Shown here: piece by piece, positions 7,098 to 15,783 of the stretch | How the letters are laid out: every line of letters starts with the position of its first letter | How positions within the stretch are numbered: position 1 is the first letter of the stretch | NCBI GenBank assembly: GCA_016936555.1 | Contig: JAFGXR010000084.1 | Location: 1-59,669 of the forward strand | Reading direction: 5' to 3' | Source: Spirochaetales bacterium | Lineage (GTDB): Bacteria; Spirochaetota; Spirochaetia; DSM-2461 | Length of the DNA stretch: 59,669 nucleotides | The notes under the pieces: generated by a model | Told to the model about the DNA's origin: nothing | The model's database searches: none | What the model saw: the letters and a program-made list of their open reading frames with translations, nothing else | Made by a program: the position numbers and the translations under genes

Positions 7098-10045
7098 TAA
7101 ATAAAATTCCTCTTTACCGATTCCTCGGTTATCCGCTTGTTCCAGACATTATAGTTCAGAAATGAATGTTTCATCTTCTGATCATCAAAACGGCCGGCTC
7201 TGGATTGTAGGAGTTTTACAGAATTGGAGAGGATTTTCAACCTTCTCTCTTCATCGCTGAAAGTATCGGGCAGAATATCGGAATAGAGATAAAAATACTT
7301 ATGGAAATAATGATTGGTTCCCTGTGTGTTATACCGTCCCGTCAACTCGGAGAAACCGGCGGCGGCGTTTGTCAAATCCCCTCCCCGTCCCCTCAGGTAA
7401 TAGCGGAGCGCCTGAATCTGATTCAGAAGAACATCATTCTCACTGTCTCTGGAGAGAGAATAGCCTTCGATCGAAGCGAATCCATCCCGCCACAAAGGAG
7501 TTTCCCCCGGAAAATAATCAATCCTGCGGTATTTCAAACCCGCATCATTAAGATGTTCCAGAGCATTATCCTCCCGCCTTCCGAAATAGGCGGCTTCTGC
7601 GAGAAAAAATAGAGATTCATCTGTGTATTCCATTTCTTCAAGCAGCTCTATACCGTCGCGGTATCTCTCATTATAAATAAGAGACCGGGCTATCCACCGC
7701 TTTAAAAGCAATGCGGCATTTTCCATACCGTAATAACAGGCCGTATTATATGCGTCTCTGTAAATATCTTCACAATCCCTGTATCGTCCAAGATCGAAAA
7801 GAATCCTTCCCTTCAAATGAATCAGCATCAATTGCCATTCTCTTCTTCCGGCTCTTTCGGCAACAGGAAGTATATCATTGACACCTCTCAGAGCCATGGG
7901 GATATTCCCGAAAATGAAATCGGACAGAGATTTGAAAAAGGAACTTCTGATCTGACAGAGAAGATCTCTGGACTGGAAACTGGCTCTCCGGGAAATCTCG
8001 AAATAATCCTGGGAAGTCCGGATTTTTCCCTGTCCCAGAAGAGCTGTGGCCAGCTCAATATTCGCCTTAGCCTCTCCTGCGCTGTCTCCGGACTGCTGAA
8101 ACTCGAAAAGGGCTTCCTTTGCCAGATTCAAACCGCGGCTGTAATCTCCCATGCTGTTCATATAAAGGGAATGCTGAAGGGAAGTATGGGAAGAATAGGA
8201 GGATTTTTTGTGGACTTTGATAATCTCGCTTTCACTGATGATGCTCTGGACCTCCCGGTAATCCTCTTTCAAAAGAGCTGAACGCATTCTGCCGGCAAAA
8301 ATGATATTTTTCAGAGCATCTTTTTCACCAACCGAAAGTGCCTCCATATCAAAGAAATCCCTGGAGAGATAAAGATCGGCCAGCTTGAACTGCTTGTTAT
8401 TGAGAAACCGGTCCAGAACGACCTGATAAATCTGAAGGCTTTTCCCTACCTGACCGTATCCGAGAATGACCAGAAAGAGATTCTCGATATTCAGATGAGT
8501 CCCCTTCTCCCAGAGAGAAAAGAGATAATTGGTGAAACTGTTGACCAGCTCCTTTTTCTGTTCACTCAGAGTTGCCTCTACAAAGCTCTTCAAATCACCG
8601 AATACCGGCCTGGGATACCGGGACCCTTCAATAAGAGTGAAAAGGTAGAGATGCTCGAGTCTTTCGCTGATTCTTGACCGGGAAAAATTTCTGCTTTCAA
8701 AAAACTCGAGGTAATCCTCCTTCCTGATCAACCCGCCGGCTACCTGAATCAGATATAGCAACGTGAGTGTCAGCTCATCAAAACCTTCGAGGACACCTTC
8801 TGCCGCATGGCAGTTCTCCCTGTAATATCCTCTTTCAAGATAGGAAATAAGACTATGGAACATGGGGATTGTGCGGGCGTCACAACTTTTATAGATGGAA
8901 TAAAGCTCCCTTTCCTCCAGGTTAAGATCGGGAAAAGCCCCTGCTATCCTTTTTCTCACTTCTTCCACCGAATAGGAACGGAAATGGATTGTTTTGACTT
9001 TTCCCTGTCTCATATATTCCGACCAGTCGACTTCATCGCCCGAACAAAGAGGAATCAACCCCTCCCCCGGGATCAGAAGATTAAACAGTTCAGCCAGAAA
9101 CCTGCGGCTCTCCTCTTTCCATTTATCAACATTCTTACAGATGATAAGAGGAAGGAGATGATTCTCTTTTCTGATTTTGATATAAGCTTTCAGATAAAGA
9201 GAATAAAGTGTAAAAAAATCCTTATCAATAAAATCGCTGCACTGCTCGGCGTTCCAGGAATTACGGAACAGATCCATAGCCGAGGAGAGAGAGCGCCATA
9301 AATCCAGCTCTCCGTTATCGAGATGAGGAGAAACTTTCTCTTCGATCTCTTTATTGATGCTCCAGACAAAGGGATCAAGAGGATTTTCACTGCTGCAGTT
9401 GCTGAGAAAAATCAGGGGGATATTTTCATCGGGACATAGGTTCCCGAGAACAGCGTCCAGGTTATAATCAACTCCATTAAGAGGATGCCCGTTCAGCTGA
9501 ACAAGCGCTTTCTCTCCCAGCGGGTTGCCCATCTCCCTGATTGTTTCGACAATACTGTCAATATGAGCCTCTCTGCGGCAGAAGAGGCGCATCCTTTCAT
9601 AGGTACCGGGAAGTTCTTCCTTCTTATCGAGAATTCTCGTCATTCCCTTTGTGAGGGCTGTCGTGACATGAGTTTCCAGATTTTTCTTCCGGTCTTCGAA
9701 GAGCCAGATACTGTTTTCTTCTGGAATCCTGTATATATAGTTTCTTATCCTGCTCTCGACTTCTTCATCGTACCATTCGGAATCGGAGAGGACCAGAGAA
9801 AAACCATAAAGCTTATCAGCCAGAGCGGACAGATGTTTGAAAATCTGAAAGGTCGCGCTGATAAGGGCAAGGGATGTTTCCCGGAATGTCGAGTGAAAAC
9901 AATACAGACCCGGTACAGACCGGTACGGCTCTCCCCCGGAAACGGAAATAATCTGCTCGATCTTTTTTTCCAGAGGTTCAATTCTATCGGGAATGATTAT
10001 TTTCAACTGCTTGTAATTCGTAATTTCCACATGCAGATAAAACAT
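7097..10045 (-). CDS. Large STAND-like NTPase/TPR protein with degenerate cyclase-like N-terminus
   Basis: About 982 aa, cytosolic, with no signal peptide. I place the start at the ATG at 10045, because GGGAG lies 10 bases upstream; an in-frame TTG three codons earlier is too close to it. Residues ~1-100 resemble a cyclase-homology fold but lack catalytic aspartates. ~160-420 looks like a STAND/AAA region with a decayed Walker A (VQLNGHPLNGVD) and hydrophobic strand LLPLIICKN. The C-terminal half (~480-930) is helical TPR-type repeats (GDYSRGLNLAKEALFEF). This order resembles soluble adenylyl cyclase and MalT-like regulators, but with the enzyme parts lost. Probably a signalling scaffold. It heads the operon with SET and gsk and is divergent from the HATPase/STAS set. 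Confidence 0.6.
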   Translation of the reverse strand: MFYLHVEITNYKQLKIIIPDRIEPLEKKIEQIISVSGGEPYRSVPGLYCFHSTFRETSLALISATFQIFKHLSALADKLYGFSLVLSDSEWYDEEVESRIRNYIYRIPEENSIWLFEDRKKNLETHVTTALTKGMTRILDKKEELPGTYERMRLFCRREAHIDSIVETIREMGNPLGEKALVQLNGHPLNGVDYNLDAVLGNLCPDENIPLIFLSNCSSENPLDPFVWSINKEIEEKVSPHLDNGELDLWRSLSSAMDLFRNSWNAEQCSDFIDKDFFTLYSLYLKAYIKIRKENHLLPLIICKNVDKWKEESRRFLAELFNLLIPGEGLIPLCSGDEVDWSEYMRQGKVKTIHFRSYSVEEVRKRIAGAFPDLNLEERELYSIYKSCDARTIPMFHSLISYLERGYYRENCHAAEGVLEGFDELTLTLLYLIQVAGGLIRKEDYLEFFESRNFSRSRISERLEHLYLFTLIEGSRYPRPVFGDLKSFVEATLSEQKKELVNSFTNYLFSLWEKGTHLNIENLFLVILGYGQVGKSLQIYQVVLDRFLNNKQFKLADLYLSRDFFDMEALSVGEKDALKNIIFAGRMRSALLKEDYREVQSIISESEIIKVHKKSSYSSHTSLQHSLYMNSMGDYSRGLNLAKEALFEFQQSGDSAGEAKANIELATALLGQGKIRTSQDYFEISRRASFQSRDLLCQIRSSFFKSLSDFIFGNIPMALRGVNDILPVAERAGRREWQLMLIHLKGRILFDLGRYRDCEDIYRDAYNTACYYGMENAALLLKRWIARSLIYNERYRDGIELLEEMEYTDESLFFLAEAAYFGRREDNALEHLNDAGLKYRRIDYFPGETPLWRDGFASIEGYSLSRDSENDVLLNQIQALRYYLRGRGGDLTNAAAGFSELTGRYNTQGTNHYFHKYFYLYSDILPDTFSDEERRLKILSNSVKLLQSRAGRFDDQKMKHSFLNYNVWNKRITEESVKRNFI

Positions 10046-10077
10046 CGATTGCAATCTCCCTGTTCACTGTTTAAGAT

Positions 10078-10602
10078 ATGTCTATGCGGATGATTCGATT
10101 CAGAGGAAAGGAATACAAACACATCAATTTCAACATCAACAGCCGTTCCGAACTGAGCTCTATTCTGGACAATCTGGGAGAAATGGAAATCCCCGGACTG
10201 AAAATAGATAAAGAGCTTTTTTTTCACTCTATTTCCGAACTGGTCAACAACTCCATATGCGCCCATCGCGAGAAAAGCGTCAACCATCCCGTCCGGCTGC
10301 GTTTTTCTATTGACAGTGAAGATCTGGTCATCACAATCCGGGATAAAGGAAAGGGATTCGATACGAATGATCTTCCGTACAATCTCGATGATCCTGTTTC
10401 CGCTATTGATATTAACGGCAGAAAATTCCAGATTTACAGGGAAAAATACAATTACAAGCGCTTCGGAACAGGTTTATTCAATGCTAAAAGAATATTTGAC
10501 AGCTTTCAACTGGATTTTTTTGACGAAGAAGGAACTCTGATACCCTACGATGCCTATCCTGTTGAAGGAACACTTATCGTACTAAAATCAAAACTTTCTT
10601 GA
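10078..10602 (+). CDS. HATPase-domain protein, anti-sigma-factor/serine kinase type
   Basis: A stand-alone GHKL ATP-binding domain of 174 aa, as in SpoIIAB/RsbW-type regulators. The N-box is ELVNNSICAH (E54, N58 hold Mg-ATP), G1 is DKGKGFD (89-95), and G2 is FGTGLFNAK (129-137). There is no dimerisation or receiver domain, so it is not a normal histidine kinase. Three ATGs stand close together (10078, 10084, 10090) and none has a good ribosome site; the first is used here. It is followed at 100 bases by a STAS gene and then a second HATPase, so it likely acts in a partner-switching pathway. Whether it phosphorylates the STAS protein is inferred. Confidence 0.8.
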   Translation: MSMRMIRFRGKEYKHINFNINSRSELSSILDNLGEMEIPGLKIDKELFFHSISELVNNSICAHREKSVNHPVRLRFSIDSEDLVITIRDKGKGFDTNDLPYNLDDPVSAIDINGRKFQIYREKYNYKRFGTGLFNAKRIFDSFQLDFFDEEGTLIPYDAYPVEGTLIVLKSKLS

Positions 10603-10702
10603 CTGTGCCTTTTATACAGTGATAAAATCGCATTAAAAAACAACTGGTTCATTCCGGCCATTCATCCGGGTTTTCGAAATTCAAATTAATGAGGATATCA
10701 AT

Positions 10703-11044
10703 TTGGAATTAAAAATCATGAAGAGCAATGACATTTATATCATTGATGTAAATGGAGAGATGGATCTGTACAATTCGTACAAACTCAAAGATCTCGTAAT
10801 CAAAATGCTTGATAAGAAGGTTAATAAGTTCATTATCAACCTGAATAACGTGGAATATATCGACTCAAGTGGTATCGGTGCATTGATTTTTATCTGCTCC
10901 ACATTAAAAAAGAGCAATCTTCATCTCTATATCAGCAATATCAGAGGCTCTGTTAAAAAAGTTATCGAGCTGACTAAACTCACAGGATACCTTCCTCTGG
11001 CGGGGACGGTACAGGACGCTCTGGAACTGCTGAAAAAAGTATAA
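10703..11044 (+). CDS. STAS-domain anti-sigma-factor antagonist
   Basis: A single STAS domain of 113 aa, as in SpoIIAA/RsbV. The phosphoacceptor loop is YIDSSGIGAL, with Ser56 just before Gly57 as the expected phosphorylation site. The start is TTG at 10703, chosen because GAGG lies eight bases upstream and the frame begins with a normal beta strand. The unphosphorylated form would bind its HATPase partner and free the target; phosphorylation would break the interaction. The next gene, a HATPase, begins 10 bases downstream and is likely its partner. No sigma factor or PP2C phosphatase is visible in the window, so the output must lie elsewhere. Confidence 0.9.
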   Translation: MELKIMKSNDIYIIDVNGEMDLYNSYKLKDLVIKMLDKKVNKFIINLNNVEYIDSSGIGALIFICSTLKKSNLHLYISNIRGSVKKVIELTKLTGYLPLAGTVQDALELLKKV

Positions 11045-11054
11045 GAGGTAAACT

Positions 11055-11597
11055 ATGGCAAAAATGATTTTGAAAGATAATAATCACCCCCTGTTTAATA
11101 CGGATCAAATGTTTTATAAGGAATTCCCCAGCGATTTCCGGCAGATCCGTTATTTCACACTTTTAATTGTCCAGAAAGCTCCGCCGGAAATTAAAGAACT
11201 GAACCTTCTCGAACAGCAGATAAGCGAGCTGATTAAAAACGCCGTTAAGCACGGAAATAAAAGTGATCCCGATAAGAAGATAAAGGTCTGGTATTACTTT
11301 TCACAGGAAGAGACGCGGCTGATTGTCGAAGATGAAGGAAAGGGCTTCACCAAAATTGATGAATGGAATGATTTTAACGCCAAACGTCAGGATTGTCTGA
11401 AAAATAATGATTTTGAGAAACTGGCTGACTACGTTGCTTATACAACAGAGGACAGCGATTATCACGATGGCGGTAACGCCATGTTCGCCGCACTGGAATT
11501 CTGGAATGAAGGAGTCGTTTTTACAGAAAAAGCCAACTGTGTGGCTGTCGGAAAAACATATCCCCGGAAACAGAAAGGGATCACAATCGGCGATTAG
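11055..11597 (+). CDS. Second HATPase-domain protein, anti-sigma-factor type
   Basis: A 180 aa GHKL ATPase domain. The N-box ELIKNAVKHGN (58-68) and G1 DEGKGF (93-98) are clear; the G2 region is GGNAMFAAL (~139-147), where the usual GLG glycines are replaced by GGNA. An insert between G1 and G2 (~100-138) is long and charged. RBS: AGAGGTAAACT before the ATG. It is co-transcribed with the STAS gene 10 bases upstream, and the unit ends in a terminator. Having HATPases on both sides of one STAS protein suggests that they compete or act in sequence on it. Similar proteins with a HATPase core are found in spirochaetes, but their roles are unclear. Confidence 0.8.
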   Translation: MAKMILKDNNHPLFNTDQMFYKEFPSDFRQIRYFTLLIVQKAPPEIKELNLLEQQISELIKNAVKHGNKSDPDKKIKVWYYFSQEETRLIVEDEGKGFTKIDEWNDFNAKRQDCLKNNDFEKLADYVAYTTEDSDYHDGGNAMFAALEFWNEGVVFTEKANCVAVGKTYPRKQKGITIGD

Positions 11598-11614
11598 TGA
11601 TAAAAAGGAGTTCA

Positions 11615-11640
11615 GGCGGCTTTCGGGCCGCCTTTTTTTT
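11615..11640 (+). terminator. Rho-independent terminator of the HATPase/STAS operon
   Basis: A six-base-pair stem GGCGGC/GCCGCC with the six-base loop TTTCGG is followed by eight T residues, 17 bases after the HATPase stop. Confidence 0.92.
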
Positions 11641-11644
11641 ACCC

Positions 11645-12352
11645 TTAATACCCCATGGGGAAGGGATTTACCGAAGGTACCCATTTCTCGACTTCAACCG
11701 CCCCCTGAAGCACATCTTTTAAATCAATTTCCAATCCGGAGATTTTCCAGATTTCATCCTGACTTATCACATAAATACGTCCCGCTCTATTATCGGGTTG
11801 TAAAAGAATATTGACTTCATATTCCCTGCCCGAACTGCGGGGATCACCGAATTGAAAAGCATCGAACTGTTTTATTTCCCCGATGTAGTACTCCCAGAAG
11901 CTCCTGATTTCCTCAACCCTTTCATCAAGTACCAGAGTCTCTTTGAAATTTCTCCCTTTCAAACCTGATAAAAATTCAGTGCAGACATCGATAATCTTCC
12001 GATTTTCTGCAGAGCTCAGATAGCGATTGTACATGACACCTATAGAAAATCCCCGGGAGGAGATCCGCTTTTCCACAGGAAGAGCCAGAAGATCGGTTCG
12101 ACCGCTCAGAAAAAAACGGCTCTGCTGCGGAAGAATATCTCCGGGTTCCCCGGCTTCAGCCTGATTGTCGCGGACATTATCATTTTTTATAACCGGAACC
12201 TCCGGAACCGGAACTCTGATCTGATTATTGACCGTGAGATTGACCGTATTCTCTTCTCTGTTCTTAACTTCCGGTTCTTTATCTGCGTTTCCCCGGCAGG
12301 AGATCAATTGCGCGGCGACCAGAGATATCAGCAAAAAGTATTTCAATTTCAT
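11645..12352 (-). CDS. Putative lipoprotein of unknown function
   Basis: Begins MKLKYFLLISLVAAQLISCRG, a lipoprotein signal with lipobox LISC at Cys19. A longer in-frame start upstream (12391) is rejected because it buries the signal peptide. The mature protein of about 215 aa has a low-complexity, Glu/Asn-rich linker (residues ~20-70) and then a folded region (~85-235) with mixed strands and two aromatic clusters (SFWEYYIGEIKQF). No family is recognised. It is single, convergent with the HATPase operon and divergent from the HD protein gene; the gap to that gene is 98 bases. Envelope location is the only firm inference. Confidence 0.65.
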   Translation of the reverse strand: MKLKYFLLISLVAAQLISCRGNADKEPEVKNREENTVNLTVNNQIRVPVPEVPVIKNDNVRDNQAEAGEPGDILPQQSRFFLSGRTDLLALPVEKRISSRGFSIGVMYNRYLSSAENRKIIDVCTEFLSGLKGRNFKETLVLDERVEEIRSFWEYYIGEIKQFDAFQFGDPRSSGREYEVNILLQPDNRAGRIYVISQDEIWKISGLEIDLKDVLQGAVEVEKWVPSVNPFPMGY

Positions 12353-12450
12353 ATCCGTTGATATTATGGCCTTCCGTGATGATGCAGTCAAGAAAGACAG
12401 GGTGGTAAAAACAGGGCGGAGCCTATATTATTTGCTTTGAGGAAGAAATT

Positions 12451-13686
12451 ATGAGATCAGAAATTATAAGTTATCTGGAAGAGCAGTTTTCCGTTCCGGT
12501 TCGCGATCCGCTATGGAAACATATATATATGACAAAAGGACATAGGGATATAATAAATCACAAGGACTTCAGGTTTCTCGACGGCCTGAGACAGCTTGGT
12601 CCAGCGAGTCACCTGTACCCCGGAGCAATTCACACGAGACTGAATCACAGCATCGGTGTTTTTTATCTGGCCAGACAGATTATGCGTGCTCTTGTCATCT
12701 CCCCGGACTGCCCGCCCCTGACTCTAGACGGAGTAAAGGCATTCCTCTCTGCAGCCCTGCTTCACGATCTCGGGCACTTCCCCCATGCCCATGCACTGCA
12801 GGATTTTCCATTGAAAGACCACGAGGAATTATCAGGAGAGATGATACGGAACGGTTCGATCAGAAAAATCATCAGGGATTCGGCTCATACAGATCCTGAT
12901 ATGACAGCCGCTATTATCGACAAAAAAAGCGAGTGGCAGGGTAACAGCGAAATACTCTTTTTCAGGAATATTCTTTCCTCTCCTGTCGATCCCGATAAAC
13001 TGGACTACCTCAATCGCGATGCCTATTTCTGCGGAGTTCCCTACGGAACCCAGGATATCGATTTCGTCATTTCACAGATTTACCCCACCAGAGAAGGCAT
13101 TGCCATCAGCCGTAAAGGAACATCAGCCCTTGAAAACGTCCTGTTTTCAAAATATCTTATGTACAAGTCGGTCTACTGGCATAAATCGGTAAGGATCTCA
13201 ACGGCCCTGATCCGAAAAGCTATATATGAAGCATTGAAATTCGGTTATCTGGAAAAGGAAAAGTTCTACCGGATGAACGATCACGATTTTCACAAGTTCT
13301 GTTCCGAAAGCGGAGAGGAAGCCCTTCAGCTTGTCGATAAGGCGGAGTTTCCCTGGAAATACAAAGTTATTGAAGATGTCTGTTTCGACAGGAATTCTCA
13401 GCTCCACAGAAACCTGACTGATGAGGAGTTCAAATCAGATTATGAAAAAGAACTGAACCGGCGGATAAAAGAAGACACGGGCTACGATTCGGGAATCTAC
13501 GATGTTCTAATCGATGTCCCGTCAAAAATATCCTTCGAGCTACCCTTTGAATCGGAAACCGTATTTACAAGACCGGTCGTCGACGGCTTTACTGAATCGC
13601 TTAGAAGGGTCCGCCTGATCGTGAAGGAGGAAGCCGCAGTGAAACTGAAAGAGAAAAAGATTCTGCTGAAGGGCTTATCATCCTAA
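12451..13686 (+). CDS. HD-domain phosphohydrolase, SAMHD1/YwfO-like
   Basis: A 411 aa cytosolic metal-dependent phosphohydrolase. Metal ligands: His66 (RLNHSIGV), His105-Asp106 (LLHDLGHFPHAH) and Asp182 (VDPDKLDYLNRD), the pattern of dNTP triphosphohydrolases and the SAMHD1 family. The motif DYLNRDAYFCGVPYG is the usual family signature after the last Asp. The RBS is GAGGAAG, eight bases before the ATG. The substrate (dNTP, or another nucleotide) cannot be told by reading. Its 3' end overlaps the 3' end of the voltage-sensor gene on the other strand by nine bases. The family name is well supported by motifs. Confidence 0.88.
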   Translation: MRSEIISYLEEQFSVPVRDPLWKHIYMTKGHRDIINHKDFRFLDGLRQLGPASHLYPGAIHTRLNHSIGVFYLARQIMRALVISPDCPPLTLDGVKAFLSAALLHDLGHFPHAHALQDFPLKDHEELSGEMIRNGSIRKIIRDSAHTDPDMTAAIIDKKSEWQGNSEILFFRNILSSPVDPDKLDYLNRDAYFCGVPYGTQDIDFVISQIYPTREGIAISRKGTSALENVLFSKYLMYKSVYWHKSVRISTALIRKAIYEALKFGYLEKEKFYRMNDHDFHKFCSESGEEALQLVDKAEFPWKYKVIEDVCFDRNSQLHRNLTDEEFKSDYEKELNRRIKEDTGYDSGIYDVLIDVPSKISFELPFESETVFTRPVVDGFTESLRRVRLIVKEEAAVKLKEKKILLKGLSS

Positions 13687-14793
13687 GAGACTCGACAGAT
13701 CTCCGAGGTCTTCCAGTTTAAGAACGCTTTCGCCTTCGCTGTTCTCTTCATTCTCTCTCGCCTTGAGGGTTAGAAATTTATCATTGTACTCTGCGGAAAG
13801 ACGGAAAATATCATCCTTTTTATATCTGCCGGGAATATCCACTTCGAGGTTGTAGTTTTTTTCTTTCATTCCCTTCAGCATGACAAAAACAGGATCGGAG
13901 ATGGTCATGGCAAAGTGGGGGCTGTAAAACAACATCAGGACAACGACCGTAAAAACAATAGTGAGGAGAAGCAGCATACCGGGCAGAGCCTCTTCGGCAT
14001 TCTGGTACCGGAGATCAAAGAAAACCTCTGTTTTGTTTCTGTATTCATACTGATAGTCTCCCGGTCCGAAATCTCTCTCGTACTGGCTGTCGGTGAATCG
14101 GGAGAAAACAGACTTTCCGTTGTTTTTGACCAGAAGGATATCGGTTCGTGTATTGAGAATCCGGCTCAGACTCTCTCCTTCTTTTAAAGAAGAATCGATC
14201 TGCTCGACGACTTTTCCGCGGACACTGTTTTTAACTTTCATCGCCGGAGAGGCGATCAGGGCTTCGGAAAAAAGAAGAGAGCCGAAAAACATAACGGCAA
14301 TGACCGAAACGACAACTGTCGAGATAATTCTGGTCATATGCCTCTGTGTCATAACCGAATCGACAGATTTGATACTCCGGAAGATTTTCAGGACTCTCAG
14401 CATCCTGAGTATTCGTGCGACCCGAACGGCTTTGACAACTTTGAGTATGTTCAGAACACCGGCACCGCCGGCAAATGCCGCTCCGGAAAGGAGAAAAAAT
14501 ACCGTAGGACCCGAATTGAAAAGCAGAAGCGGAACTGATGCGACAAAATCGACCCAGCCTCTTTTGTGAACAAGATATTCAACCGTATCGCCTTTTGCAA
14601 TGGAGGCCGTATAGCGGAAGATGAATTCGAGTGTAAAAAACAGATCAAAGCCGAAACCCGTAAAGAGCAGGACTTTCCTGATGTTCCAGTCCCACATCAA
14701 ATAAGTAGCCAGATCTTCTACAAATGTAAACACTATGACCAGCGTGATAGCGATCATGACCAGGTTTTCCAGAAATTTCTTGAAAGCTTTCAT
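13678..14793 (-). CDS. Voltage-sensor-like membrane protein with periplasmic loop and HAMP-like segment
   Basis: Membrane protein of 371 aa. Residues 10-32 (S1), 41-62 (S2, with D50, E56, R60), 80-94 (S3, D82) and 113-140 (S4) form a voltage-sensing domain. S4 has basic residues at every third position: K118, K121, R124, R127, R130, R133, K136, R139. A fifth membrane helix (~153-178), a ~90-residue extracytoplasmic loop (179-268, with DILLVKNNGKSVF resembling a small sensor strand pair) and a sixth helix (~270-292) follow. No pore loop or selectivity filter (TVGYG or similar) is seen. Residues ~300-345 look like a HAMP segment (KDDIFRLSAEYNDKF). It is followed by a C-terminal acidic tail. A pore may be too divergent to see; annotation as plain ion channel would be unsafe. 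Confidence 0.75.
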   Translation of the reverse strand: MKAFKKFLENLVMIAITLVIVFTFVEDLATYLMWDWNIRKVLLFTGFGFDLFFTLEFIFRYTASIAKGDTVEYLVHKRGWVDFVASVPLLLFNSGPTVFFLLSGAAFAGGAGVLNILKVVKAVRVARILRMLRVLKIFRSIKSVDSVMTQRHMTRIISTVVVSVIAVMFFGSLLFSEALIASPAMKVKNSVRGKVVEQIDSSLKEGESLSRILNTRTDILLVKNNGKSVFSRFTDSQYERDFGPGDYQYEYRNKTEVFFDLRYQNAEEALPGMLLLLTIVFTVVVLMLFYSPHFAMTISDPVFVMLKGMKEKNYNLEVDIPGRYKKDDIFRLSAEYNDKFLTLKARENEENSEGESVLKLEDLGDLSSLLG

Positions 14794-14800
14794 AATCTTT

Positions 14801-15730
14801 CTACCATCCGTTTTCCACTGATATGTTATATAACTCGCTCAGCATATCTTTATCGAATCCGTTGAAGCGGTAGTTTTTCCTGGCGATATTAAACCAGCTG
14901 CTGTCAGCCGAGACGGCTCCGCGGTCTATCTTCATGGATGGTCTGTACCCCGTGCCCATGGATGCGAAAAGAGACGCCATCCTGGCTGTTGCTTCAATGG
15001 TATTGTTATCCTGAAACGAGAGATTGCTATTAATTCCGCTGCAGATAACATCTTCGGGAACCAGAGTCAGTTCCTTTTTCAGTTCTTCGATGACTTTCTG
15101 AACATAATGTGTTTGAACCATCCCGGAATTGCTTTTATTGGCTCCCATCTTTCCCGGGGGTTCCATCAGGTGTATGGCCGGCCGCAGAAGCATGGATAGA
15201 TAGATGAAATTCTGGATTTCCGACTGAGCCATTCTGAGGCGCTGAACTTTGGTCAGTTCGAACAGAACATACTTTCTCCGTTCAAATGCCGGAACAAGAT
15301 ATTTGACAGGCAGGGCTGTGCTTATGGCCCGATGTGGACCCGTCAGATTCCGCCTGATAATGGGTTTCTTTATATTCTTTTCCAGAAACTTGAAAATCTG
15401 AAACCGTATTCCCTCTTCATTGAGAGATTTTGCTCCCAGAAAAGCGAAAAAGGAATAATTTATTTTTTCATAGATAATTGTTCTCAGTTCCGGAACAAGC
15501 AGGGAATCGGTTATATCAAAAAGAGCGGTATAGAGGATATTGCTTATATCCATCAGATTCCTGCCCGGGAAAAAGGCGGGAGAGCTCAGCGTCGGATATA
15601 ATTTATTCCCGTTAATGTGGAGAAATTGTAAAATCTGCTCTTCCTTCTGCAATTCTGAAAGATCAGAAAGAGTGGGATTAGCCAGAAGCTTCAGTATAAA
15701 TTGTTTCGCTTTTTCCTGTTCACTTATCAT
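14801..15730 (-). CDS. Conserved-type hypothetical protein upstream of the voltage-sensor gene
   Basis: A 309 aa, mainly helical, cytosolic protein without signal peptide or membrane segment. I recognise no domain. It starts MISEQEKAKQFILKLLA, with no Shine-Dalgarno sequence but with a TACAAT hexamer nine bases before the ATG (minus strand). The downstream gene, the voltage-sensor protein, begins seven bases after its stop, so they form an operon and may act together. Some stretches (ILYTALFDITDSLLVPELR, GANKSNSGM) look conserved in feel, but this cannot be tested here. Confidence 0.6.
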   Translation of the reverse strand: MISEQEKAKQFILKLLANPTLSDLSELQKEEQILQFLHINGNKLYPTLSSPAFFPGRNLMDISNILYTALFDITDSLLVPELRTIIYEKINYSFFAFLGAKSLNEEGIRFQIFKFLEKNIKKPIIRRNLTGPHRAISTALPVKYLVPAFERRKYVLFELTKVQRLRMAQSEIQNFIYLSMLLRPAIHLMEPPGKMGANKSNSGMVQTHYVQKVIEELKKELTLVPEDVICSGINSNLSFQDNNTIEATARMASLFASMGTGYRPSMKIDRGAVSADSSWFNIARKNYRFNGFDKDMLSELYNISVENGW

Positions 15731-15739
15731 ATTCGGTAA

Positions 15740-15775
15740 ATTGTATTTGCACCATTCCTGTTTAAAGTAAATAAT
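15740..15775. promoter_or_regulatory. Divergent promoter pair between the 309-aa gene and the giant outer-membrane gene
   Basis: The gap between the two genes is only 53 bases. On the plus strand TTGCAC (15747-15752), 17 bases and AATAAT (15770-15775) precede the GTG at 15784 by eight bases. On the minus strand TACAAT (15740-15745) precedes the ATG at 15730 by nine bases. Transcripts would start at or next to the start codons. Confidence 0.4.
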
Positions 15776-15783
15776 AATACGAA

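Noticed and set aside
9485-10093. A 202-codon frame on the plus strand opposite the STAND/TPR gene
   Set aside because: It runs into the start of the HATPase gene in a different frame and has no ribosome site; the minus-strand gene has consistent TPR and domain structure.
13678-14793. Plain annotation as a potassium or sodium channel
   Set aside because: The S1-S4 part fits, but no selectivity filter is visible between the last two helices.
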